Part shown: piece by piece, positions 1-6,396 of the stretch | How the letters are laid out: each line of letters opens with the position of its first letter | How positions within the stretch are numbered: the first letter of the stretch is position 1 | NCBI GenBank assembly: GCA_902984215.1 | Contig: CADWAF010001311.1 | Span: 1 to 13,337 of the forward strand | DNA length: 13,337 nucleotides | DNA from: Willaertia magna | Lineage: Eukaryota; Heterolobosea; Eutetramitea; Acrasida; Naegleriidae | Direction: 5' to 3' | Program-made: the position numbers and the translations under genes | The notes under the pieces: model-generated | What the model was told of the DNA's origin: nothing | Databases searched by the model: none | The model's input: the letters and a program-made list of their open reading frames with translations, nothing else

Positions 1-987
1 AAACATATCACCAAATGGTCCAAACCATTTAATTATTGTTTTTAAATCAGAAATTGAAACAATATCATCACATGTTGGATCTATAATAAAATCAATATCA
101 TCTACCCATGTCTTACTTTTTAAACCTTTCAATCTTTCAAATTGAGAGAAAAGACTATCAAGAAAAGTATCTTTCTTTACATAAAATACTTCATCTCCAA
201 AATTCTTTTGCCAAAAACTTTTCACTAATCCATCAAGTCCTTCAAATAATGTATTTGTAACATCTACATCACTTGGATTATCAAATTTCTTTAATAATTC
301 AGAAAAATCAATCATTTCATTAAGATAGTGTGCAAAAATAATTTCCATACGATCCCTAATTTCAAAAAATGTTTTTTTACTTTCTACAGCATTCCAATCA
401 AAAGCATTATTGACAGATTGTAAAATATCAGTATTAGTCCATCTCATAGATCCCCTCATTGATCCACTTCTTTTAAAAGATGATCTTTTTCTTTCATGTT
501 GTGGACTATTAAGTGCTGATTGATTAATTAAATTACTACTATTTATATTAAAATTTGTATTTGTATTTGCTCTTATTATTGCTATTATTTCCTTTTTAAA
601 TTCTTCAACTTTACTAATTATATTTCTTGTCATCTCTTCAAAAGCAGATTTATTAGAAGAAGAAGAACTAGATGTTTTAGCTCCCATCATTGAAAAATCA
701 AAAGTAGTATTATCTTTTTCTTCTTCAGCATATAATACACATTCAATTTTGTTTTTTGGATTCGCAATTATTTCTTGATGATATTTTCTAATTTCAATTA
801 AATGTTCAATAATTGTGGAACATGTCATTATTGATTTTTGTTCTTCTGATTTTCCTTTATCTAAAAAATCTATAAATTCAGTTAATTTAACGTAGAATGG
901 ATTTTCATTTGCTCTTGTTTCATTTAATGTACGTAATTCTTCTGGTTGTGATTCAACGGTGGAAGGAACACTATTATAATTTCCCAT
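1..987 (-). CDS. SH2-A: N-myristoylated EF-hand-like/SH2 signalling protein, 5' part (runs off the window)
   Basis: I translated 329 stop-free codons from the ATG at 987 to the window edge; the 3' part is missing. The protein starts MGNYNSV, which fits the N-myristoylation consensus (Gly2, Ser6). The codons upstream of the ATG contain no Met before a TAA, so this start is firm; a run of seven A precedes it. It is paralogous to the plus-strand gene at 4426-6396, sharing an acidic helical N-terminus, a basic Ser-rich SFKR patch (about residues 161-164), an IRDRMEII stretch, an FWxKNFG motif and a 28-residue identical block (about 288-315) with an EF-hand-like loop at D303. The sequence ends at FGPFGDMF, just where the SH2 domain begins in the paralogue, so an SH2 domain is inferred, not seen. 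RER1 ends 77 bp upstream on the same strand. Likely a membrane-tethered signalling adaptor; ligand unknown. Confidence 0.85.
   Translation of the reverse strand, partial: MGNYNSVPSTVESQPEELRTLNETRANENPFYVKLTEFIDFLDKGKSEEQKSIMTCSTIIEHLIEIRKYHQEIIANPKNKIECVLYAEEEKDNTTFDFSMMGAKTSSSSSSNKSAFEEMTRNIISKVEEFKKEIIAIIRANTNTNFNINSSNLINQSALNSPQHERKRSSFKRSGSMRGSMRWTNTDILQSVNNAFDWNAVESKKTFFEIRDRMEIIFAHYLNEMIDFSELLKKFDNPSDVDVTNTLFEGLDGLVKSFWQKNFGDEVFYVKKDTFLDSLFSQFERLKGLKSKTWVDDIDFIIDPTCDDIVSISDLKTIIKWFGPFGDMF
44..129 (-). repeat. 86-nt tract identical to 5266-5351 (inverted SH2 paralogue)
   Basis: Read on the minus strand, these 86 bases match 5266-5351 base for base, third codon positions included. Single mismatches bound the match on both sides. 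It encodes the WVDDIDF to VSISD block with the EF-hand-like loop. Flanking coding sequence of the two genes is clearly more diverged. Confidence 0.9.
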
Positions 988-1012
988 TTTTTTTAATTGA
1001 TGATTTATGACA
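988..1012 (-). promoter_or_regulatory. 5' leader conserved with the SH2-B leader
   Basis: The 25 bases just upstream of the SH2-A ATG match 4401-4425 upstream of SH2-B with one mismatch (4406). Similarity fades further out. In SH2-A this stretch has no in-frame ATG, so it is untranslated. It is either a duplication remnant, a converted segment, or a retained leader/translation element. Confidence 0.7.
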
Positions 1013-1064
1013 AGAGAGATGAACCATTACTTATTATTACAATAATTGTTATTTATTACAATAC

Positions 1065-2015
1065 TTATTGTTGAATATCATTGTTATTTGGTTTTTTAGT
1101 ATAACTTACAAATCCAGATTGTGGTGTTACTGGTTGAAAAGATGCAATACCTGATGGTGGAAGACCAATAGTTGGTTGGAAATTAGAATAAGGTGCTGCA
1201 GTACCCATACCACCACTACCCATCATAAATCCTGCATTATTATTAGGTATATTTGAAGTTGTAGTAGTAGGTATAGATTTACCTAAATAATTTTGTTTAC
1301 CAGTTGGATTTCTTTTAAAAAGTGAAAGTAAACGAGCCCAAATATTACCATTTCTATCATAATTTTTCTTTCCAGTTGTGAAAGGTAAATACTTATGTTT
1401 AATCATATGTCTAATTTGTTTTCTCATTGTAACAATAAATAAAATTAACCAATAACCTAAAAGTATTGGCCAATAAACTGGAATATCAAATATTCTTGTT
1501 GAAGTAAAAAATAGTGATATTATTATTGCTTTAGTTAGAGAATACCAAAATTTAAATTCAGGTAATCTTCTGATAAAAGGCTTAATATCATCGGAATCTT
1601 GTTTTGGTGGTGGTTGATTTCCGAAAAGTCCTCCTGCTGCAAAATTACGATTTAGTCCAGTAGTGTTTGGTAAAGTACTTGTTAAATCAATATCTTCATC
1701 ATCTTCTTCATCTTCATCCTCTGGATCAAATTTTGGTGATAAAAATGCAATCAAAAGATTTAAAACATAAATTCCAAGTCCATAAGTAACTATATACCAG
1801 CCTTGGAAATAAATAACTCTAAATAAATAAATAGCAAAAAGTACACCTAATGTAATCCAACGAGCTGTATAATGTATATTTAATCTAAAAAATTATATAC
1901 CGATTACATGATTGTATTCAATAACTTACCTATCTAAAAAGGCTTGATACCTCATCGCAAAGGTCCTAAAAGCACCTCCACTAGAGGAACTATCGGCATC
2001 CAAAGCTGAGTACAT
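1065..2015 (-). CDS. RER1: RER1 family Golgi-to-ER retrieval receptor (2 exons)
   Basis: Exon 1 is 2015-1930, a 45-nt intron lies at 1929-1885 (GTAAGT...TTTTTTAG), and exon 2 is 1884-1065, giving 301 residues. RER1 proteins cycle between Golgi and ER and return escaped ER membrane proteins by recognising polar residues in their membrane spans. Family hallmarks are visible: a TARW segment before the first span (about 35-38), [13 protein letters not shown] (56-68), [14 protein letters not shown] (70-83), [11 protein letters not shown] (132-142), VYWPIL and [18 protein letters not shown]. Four membrane spans form two hairpins (about 39-55, 58-76, 146-160, 163-181). Unusual features are a very acidic DE-rich insert in the central loop (about 83-95) and about 95 extra C-terminal residues rich in Gly, Pro, Asn and Thr; human RER1 is about 196 residues. 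An A-rich leader precedes the ATG. A model starting at a TTG at 1754 would lose the first hairpin and is wrong. Confidence 0.93.
1885..1929 (-). other. Spliceosomal intron, 45 nt (RER1)
   Basis: Donor GTAAGT and acceptor TTTTTTAG are canonical. Removal joins AG to A in one Arg codon (phase 2) and restores RER1 similarity across the junction ([13 protein letters not shown]). Length is close to the two introns of the GH130 gene. Confidence 0.9.
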
Positions 2016-2305
2016 TTTTTTTATTTTAAATAAAATTTTTAATTTTATCTAATTAACTATGCGCTGGATTTACCTCAATGCCTTCAACCATTAGCAAGCA
2101 TCATTGTTTGAAACAATAAGCAGGATAGGAATGAACACTCAATATTGCACAGGTTTTTAACAAGATGGAAAAACATTACCTGAATTCTGGGGCTTAAAAC
2201 ATGTTTAAAAATGCTTTTGCAATGTTTGGGAAAAGTCCAAAGCACCTTAATTAAGATTTTGAAAAAAATCCTTTAGACGCGAATGTGAAAAACGCGATTG
2301 TTTTA
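2016..2305. other. Intergenic spacer, 290 bp, with small repeats
   Basis: No convincing gene was seen. It contains the likely RER1 promoter (minus strand; the ATG is preceded by an AT-only stretch of about 40 bases), a 15-bp inverted repeat ATTGTTTGAAACAAT at 2103-2117, and two direct ACGCGA repeats at 2277-2282 and 2292-2297. Base composition is visibly less AT-rich than in other spacers. Confidence 0.5.
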
Positions 2306-2800
2306 TTACATTGCATAGATACTTGGTGAAAAACTTCTTCTACTAAATAACAGTTTTACATGCACTATGTTTTGCAAATTGTTCAACAGACAATTGCTTA
2401 ACAGCGGAGTACATGCATTTTCATTACACTTTCGCAACAATTTTTCTACATCTCCACATGAAGTAATTATAGTGGATGTAGTAGTACTTGCAGTTTGAAT
2501 TGTGTCTTTAAGTATAAGTAATTTCACTAATAATGAACTACAAACACTCGAAGCATGCATGTGTTTTTTCCTTTCACTTAGTGGAAGAAGGAGTTTGTGT
2601 GGATAGCGTGCCTTTATTCTTCTACATCCATGTTTTAGTTGTCTACATCTTAATTTTGAAATACTTATAGCTTGCTTAATTTTGACACTACTCCTCTCTA
2701 TTAATTTCACATAATCATTGATTATCGTTGGATTGGTTGGGTGACAAACAACACTAGAGCTGTGGATATTGGTACTTCTACTTGGTAAACGTGCAGGCAT
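2306..2800 (-). CDS. Hypothetical basic protein, 164 residues, family not recognised
   Basis: This is an uninterrupted reading frame with a plausible eukaryotic start: the ATG at 2800 follows an A-rich, G-poor leader (AAAAAAACCAAC) like that of neighbouring genes. The product is strongly basic and Cys-containing, with a Lys/Arg cluster at about residues 50-80, a likely helix rich in Leu, Ile and Val at about 84-105, a Ser/Thr run (TTTSTIITS, about 106-114) and no signal peptide or clear membrane span. I see no known domain. Codon use has more C and G than the neighbours, so it may be a fast-evolving lineage-specific gene, an exon of a larger gene, or a chance frame. It sits between RER1 (same strand) and the divergent macrodomain gene. 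Confidence 0.42.
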   Translation of the reverse strand: MPARLPSRSTNIHSSSVVCHPTNPTIINDYVKLIERSSVKIKQAISISKLRCRQLKHGCRRIKARYPHKLLLPLSERKKHMHASSVCSSLLVKLLILKDTIQTASTTTSTIITSCGDVEKLLRKCNENACTPLLSNCLLNNLQNIVHVKLLFSRRSFSPSIYAM

Positions 2801-2991
2801 GTTGGTTTTTTTGTTTTGTTAGTTTTTATAAAAGCTTTAATATTTGGATGTAGATAAAAGCGCTGTCAGCAGCATTGTTTTAGAACAGAATTCTTCGCAA
2901 TCAGAGACATGAAAAGTGATTAATTAAGGAATATATAGTAGTATAATTAATTAACAATAAATAAAGGAATATGATTTATTTCTATTTAGGG

Positions 2992-3032
2992 ACAGCTGTA
3001 AACTGTGAGGCCGAAAACAAGGAAACGGCCTC
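2992..3032. ncRNA. GC-rich double stem-loop, candidate structured RNA or regulatory element
   Basis: A perfect 7-bp stem, GAGGCCG (3007-3013) with CGGCCTC (3026-3032), encloses a 12-nt A-rich loop. Immediately 5' is a weaker 4-bp stem ACAG (2992-2995) with CTGT (3003-3006), so the two helices could stack. A GC stem is striking in a spacer this AT-rich. No snoRNA boxes, snRNA motifs or Pol III boxes were convincing, so whether it is transcribed is unknown. Confidence 0.25.
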
Positions 3033-3297
3033 CCATTCAAAATATGCTCTCCCAACAATAGTAAATAAAATCCCCTATTTTTCACATGTGCACCGTAATC
3101 GTTTCATTTAACACCAAAAGTATTTAAAATATCAATAGTCGTATGAGGATAACCAATTTTATATAACCGCAGTTCACATTTACTTGAAAAATGATTCTGG
3201 CAATTACCAATTGTTGAGCACTGTAGCATAGGCTGAGGTTTATTTTTCTTTGAAAAAGCAACGGTTTGAAAAGAAATCTAACAAATTCTGACAAAAA

Positions 3298-3309
3298 TTG
3301 TAAAGGTGA
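3298..3309 (+). promoter_or_regulatory. Leader motif TTGTAAAGGTGA (macrodomain gene)
   Basis: It lies 25 nt before the macrodomain ATG at 3335. The same motif without the second G (TTGTAAAGTGA) occurs upstream of SH2-B (4361-4371) and of the RCC1 gene (11767-11777), always on the coding strand. Possible core promoter or initiator element; inferred from recurrence only. Confidence 0.4.
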
Positions 3310-3334
3310 AAATTAAATGTGAAAAATTTAAAAA

Positions 3335-4318
3335 ATGAATAAACAAGCACTCACCTTTTTTTTCAGTAAAAACTATTTAGTCCATCAACATCGTTCTTTT
3401 CATTCATCTAAATTTTTATTAGATATAAGTAAAAGAATAAAGAGAAAAGAAAATGTTTCATATGATGATTATGATCCCGATTTAAAGGATAAACCAAAAT
3501 TTTCTGGTAAAATATCTTCTAATTATATACCTTTTGACCAAAGACCCGGAGGAGTTCCGGAGGCTTTAAGAAAAAGAATAAAAGAACAATATAAAGATGA
3601 ACATCCACTATTTTTCGTTTTTAAACTTATGTCTATCGCTTCTTTAATAATTTATGGATTTTATTACATTGCAAATAAACAATTAAAAGAAACAACAATG
3701 AAAGAAGAAGTAATGAGAAAGACAGCTGTTGTTTTTCGTAGAAGAATTATGGAACTACAAATAACGAAAGGAGATCTTACAGACCAAGAAGTTGACGCAA
3801 TAGTTAATCCAGCCAATTCTTTATTACAACATAATGGAGGAGTAGCAAAGGCTATAGCTGACAAGGCTGGTTCAACTTTTAATAAAGAATGTCAAGAAAT
3901 TATTTTGAAAAAAGGACAAGTACCAACTGGAGAGGCTGTTGTTACAACTAATGGAGGAGAAGATAGTAAATTACTTTGTAAACATGTTATACATACAGTA
4001 GGTCCTGTTTGGAAAGGTGGTAAACAAGGTGAACAAGAATTATTAGAGAAGGCAATATTTTCTGCATTGAGAGAAGCAGATGATATTGGTGCTAAGGTAG
4101 TTTCTCTTCCAGGAATAAGTTCAGGCATATTTGGTTTTCCTAAAAGAAAATGTGCAGAAATTATAATTGATGCTGTTTTAAAATATGCTTATGAGAGAGA
4201 TATTGATTATAGAGCAAGTTCAATACAAATTGTTAAATTTGTTAATATTGATGATGAAACAACTGAAGCTTTTAATGCTGCATGGGATCATAAAAAAGTT
4301 AGAGGTCAACTTGTTTAA
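3335..4318 (+). CDS. Macrodomain protein with mitochondrial-type presequence and one membrane span
   Basis: The 327-residue protein ends in a complete macrodomain (about 138-325): ITKGDLT (143-149), VDAIVNPANS (153-162), NGGVAKAI (167-174), HTVGP (220-224) and the phosphate loop GISSGIFGFP (260-269). Macrodomains bind ADP-ribose or related nucleotides and often reverse ADP-ribosylation. The binding loop is NGGVA, as in archaeal AF1521-type and PARP-linked domains, not the Asp-containing GGGVDG of MacroD hydrolases, so hydrolase activity is uncertain. The N-terminus (1-30) is basic and Ser/Phe/His-rich without acidic residues before Asp30. RSFHSS (20-25) fits the R-10 pattern for MPP plus Oct1 cleavage, giving likely import into mitochondria. 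Residues about 92-113 form one hydrophobic span, so the domain should be anchored to the inner membrane. The ATG follows an A-tract. SH2-B starts about 107 bp downstream on the same strand. Confidence 0.92.
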   Translation: MNKQALTFFFSKNYLVHQHRSFHSSKFLLDISKRIKRKENVSYDDYDPDLKDKPKFSGKISSNYIPFDQRPGGVPEALRKRIKEQYKDEHPLFFVFKLMSIASLIIYGFYYIANKQLKETTMKEEVMRKTAVVFRRRIMELQITKGDLTDQEVDAIVNPANSLLQHNGGVAKAIADKAGSTFNKECQEIILKKGQVPTGEAVVTTNGGEDSKLLCKHVIHTVGPVWKGGKQGEQELLEKAIFSALREADDIGAKVVSLPGISSGIFGFPKRKCAEIIIDAVLKYAYERDIDYRASSIQIVKFVNIDDETTEAFNAAWDHKKVRGQLV

Positions 4319-4324
4319 AATAAA
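4319..4324 (+). terminator. AATAAA polyadenylation signal candidate after the macrodomain stop
   Basis: AATAAA begins at the first base after the TAA stop. Only about 100 bp separate this stop from the next gene's start, so early 3'-end formation would be expected. The hexamer is common in AT-rich DNA, so the call is modest. Confidence 0.35.
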
Positions 4325-4345
4325 TATATTTATAATTAAGTAATC

Positions 4346-4371
4346 CTTTACAATTTATTTTTGTAAAGTGA
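4346..4371 (+). promoter_or_regulatory. Inverted repeat plus leader motif TTGTAAAGTGA (SH2-B)
   Basis: CTTTACA (4346-4352) and TGTAAAG (4362-4368) form perfect 7-bp arms around a 9-nt loop. The right arm is part of TTGTAAAGTGA (4361-4371), the motif also found before the macrodomain and RCC1 genes. It could be a factor-binding palindrome, a core promoter element, or the 3' end hairpin of the upstream transcript. Confidence 0.4.
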
Positions 4372-4400
4372 TAAAAGAGGCAAGTTGAATTCATGAAAAC

Positions 4401-4425
4401 TGTCAAAAATCATCAATTAAAAAAA
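4401..4425 (+). promoter_or_regulatory. 5' leader conserved with the SH2-A leader
   Basis: It matches the 25 bases before the SH2-A start (988-1012, minus) with one mismatch. Together with the A-tract touching the ATG at 4426, this marks the bases as leader rather than coding sequence. Confidence 0.65.
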
Positions 4426-6396
4426 ATGGGAAATGCTGCTTCTTTTGAATCTGTTATGGAATCAACAGCTGAGGGACAAGAATTACGTAATTTAGGTGAA
4501 TTGAAAGGACATGAATATCCTTTTGTTTCTAAAATTACAGACTTTGTAGAATATATCGAAAAAGGCCAAGCAGAAGGTTTTAAAACAATTATTGAAAAAT
4601 TAAATCATATAAAACAAATACATTATGATATTACTGCATCAAAATCAAACTCTAAAATTAATGACCTTTCCTACGTTTCCGAAATTTCATCAATGAGTAA
4701 TAACATTTTATTTGGTTCTAGTTCATCATCTTCTCCTCAAATGAAATCAGCATTTGAAATGTTAACAGAAAACTTTTCAAAACAAATTGACCAATTTAAA
4801 AGTCAATTAAAATCATTAACGGAATCTAACAATGCGGGACAATCAACAAATAATTCAATTATTCAAAATCCTACATCAAGTGGTAGTGAAAAAGAAAAGA
4901 GAAAATCATTTAAAAGAGCAAGTTCTTTCAAAGGTTTAGGTACAACTAATAACTTAACAAATGGAGTAATTGTAGATTTTGGTTCCCTCCTTCAAAGTGC
5001 TTTCGATTGGACTGCAGTAGATGATAAACAAGGCTATTTTAAAATTAGGGACCGTATGGAAATTATCATCTCCCACTACTTTGAAGAATTAAAAGATATG
5101 AAAGAGATTTTGAAAAAATGCGAAGGACATGACAGAATAGATGTTACTTTGTTATTTACAGGAAGTTTTGAACGAGAATTTTGGGTAAAGAATTTTGGAC
5201 AGCAAGTATTTTATGTACAGAAAGATACTTTATTAAATGATTTAGATAGTTTATTTCTTACTTATAAAGGTTTAAAAAGTAAGACATGGGTAGATGATAT
5301 TGATTTTATTATAGATCCAACATGTGATGATATTGTTTCAATTTCTGATTTTAAGACTATTATTCAATGGTTTGGACCATTTGGTGATTTATTTGTTGTT
5401 ATGGAAGATTTATTAAGAATGAAATGTTTTTGGGGAAGTTTAACTTCAATAACAGCCCAAGAACTATTAAGTGATCAACCAACTGGAACATTTATCATTA
5501 GATTTTGTGAAGATAGACCAGGTGATTTCTACATCTCATGTGTTGAAGAAGAAGAGAATGATGATAGTATTAACTTTTTTGATAGTCAAATGAATAGTCA
5601 ATCTTCTAGATTTGTTTATCACTTTTTATTACAAAGAAAAAGAGAAAAGAAAGAAAAGAAAGAAGATAAAGGAAAGATTTATTTTCTGTTAACAGATGCT
5701 GATATGGAATATAAATTTGAAACAGTAGATCAGATAATTAGACAATATAATTTAACATTTAAAATACCATTTGAAGGAGAATCTCCATTAAGAGTTGATT
5801 TAAATGCAAAGAATGATATGAAGGTAATTAGAGATTCAGATGAAGAGATTGTTTTAGATAATTTTATTAAATACACTGGAAGAGTTGAAAGCGAAAAGGA
5901 AAAGAAGAAGAAGGCTATGGCTTTAAATAATAATAATACAAATAATATGGAATTGAAGATTAATGCCTTAACTAAAAATTTAGATAAATCTAATTCAAGT
6001 ACTCCATCATCATCAACTAATACATCAACTACTAATTCTCCATTGATAACATCATCAAATGTAGATAATAATGCACCTATTATTAATATTAGTATTCCAA
6101 CTGCAAATATTAATAATAGTGCTACTTCTACTGTAAATATTAATCAAAAGAATAATGAAAAACAAACTTCAAAGACAACTGTGTCACACCTTAAAACTGA
6201 TAGTATAGAATCTCCAGTTATTAATACTAATGGTTTTACTAATATTCCAATAATTACTACAAGTGTTAGTACTCCAGTTGTAAATACAGGTAGTGATTCT
6301 TCAACTACTCCATTTATGCCTAACCTACAACCACACGATCATAACGATAGCGAAACTGATAGTGAGAACGATATTAAATTAATAGAAGAAAAATAA
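4426..6396 (+). CDS. SH2-B: N-myristoylated EF-hand-like/SH2 signalling protein
   Basis: I chose the ATG at 4426 (656 residues), not the in-frame ATG at 4393. The paralogue at 1-987 can only start at the equivalent Met, the A-tract typical of starts here touches 4426, and MGNAASF is a good N-myristoylation site. In this numbering: helical N-terminus; poly-Ser (GSSSSSSP, about 100); basic Ser-rich patch RKSFKRASSFK (about 157-167, possible kinase sites); FWVKNFG (about 254-260); EF-hand-like loop D297-D308 (DPTCDDIVSISD, poor at position 6); then SH2, about 336-461, with W336, GTFIIRF holding the phosphotyrosine Arg (R359), YISC and YHF with His399. The order (helical region, EF-hand-like, SH2) recalls STAT linker-SH2 and the Cbl TKB domain, but no DNA-binding or RING domain follows. 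The tail (about 490-656) is Asn/Ser/Thr-rich and probably disordered. Likely a membrane-bound phosphotyrosine adaptor. Confidence 0.9.
   Translation: MGNAASFESVMESTAEGQELRNLGELKGHEYPFVSKITDFVEYIEKGQAEGFKTIIEKLNHIKQIHYDITASKSNSKINDLSYVSEISSMSNNILFGSSSSSSPQMKSAFEMLTENFSKQIDQFKSQLKSLTESNNAGQSTNNSIIQNPTSSGSEKEKRKSFKRASSFKGLGTTNNLTNGVIVDFGSLLQSAFDWTAVDDKQGYFKIRDRMEIIISHYFEELKDMKEILKKCEGHDRIDVTLLFTGSFEREFWVKNFGQQVFYVQKDTLLNDLDSLFLTYKGLKSKTWVDDIDFIIDPTCDDIVSISDFKTIIQWFGPFGDLFVVMEDLLRMKCFWGSLTSITAQELLSDQPTGTFIIRFCEDRPGDFYISCVEEEENDDSINFFDSQMNSQSSRFVYHFLLQRKREKKEKKEDKGKIYFLLTDADMEYKFETVDQIIRQYNLTFKIPFEGESPLRVDLNAKNDMKVIRDSDEEIVLDNFIKYTGRVESEKEKKKKAMALNNNNTNNMELKINALTKNLDKSNSSTPSSSTNTSTTNSPLITSSNVDNNAPIINISIPTANINNSATSTVNINQKNNEKQTSKTTVSHLKTDSIESPVINTNGFTNIPIITTSVSTPVVNTGSDSSTTPFMPNLQPHDHNDSETDSENDIKLIEEK
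5266..5351 (+). repeat. 86-nt tract identical to 44-129 (inverted SH2 paralogue)
   Basis: The partner of the tract at 44-129 on the minus strand. A further identical run of about 23 nt covers the WFGPFGD segment at about 5368-5390. These are the longest identities between the two genes. Confidence 0.9.

Larger units (their letters stand above)
2801..3334. other. Divergent intergenic region, 534 bp
   Basis: This lies between the 164-codon ORF (minus) and the macrodomain gene (plus), so it should hold both promoters if both are genes. No ORF with coding character was seen. It contains a GC-rich stem-loop (2992-3032), listed separately, and a motif shared with other leaders at 3298-3309. The part at about 2920-2990 is almost pure A/T. 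Confidence 0.5.

Noticed and set aside
1752..1754. TTG codon as start of the RER1 frame
   Set aside because: An upstream exon with a proper ATG and a canonical 45-nt intron restores the first RER1 membrane hairpin.
2801..3334. tRNA, snoRNA or snRNA gene in the divergent spacer
   Set aside because: No cloverleaf, B box, C/D or H/ACA box set, or snRNA signature could be assembled; only the stem-loop itself is supported.
3664..4128. Two antisense reading frames (66 and 78 codons) opposite the macrodomain gene
   Set aside because: They lie fully inside well-conserved macrodomain coding sequence and have no recognisable product.
5920..6310. AAT-rich repeats at the SH2-B 3' end as a microsatellite or mobile element
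   Set aside because: In frame they encode an Asn/Ser/Thr-rich disordered tail of the sort common in AT-rich protist proteins; no regular unit or target duplication.
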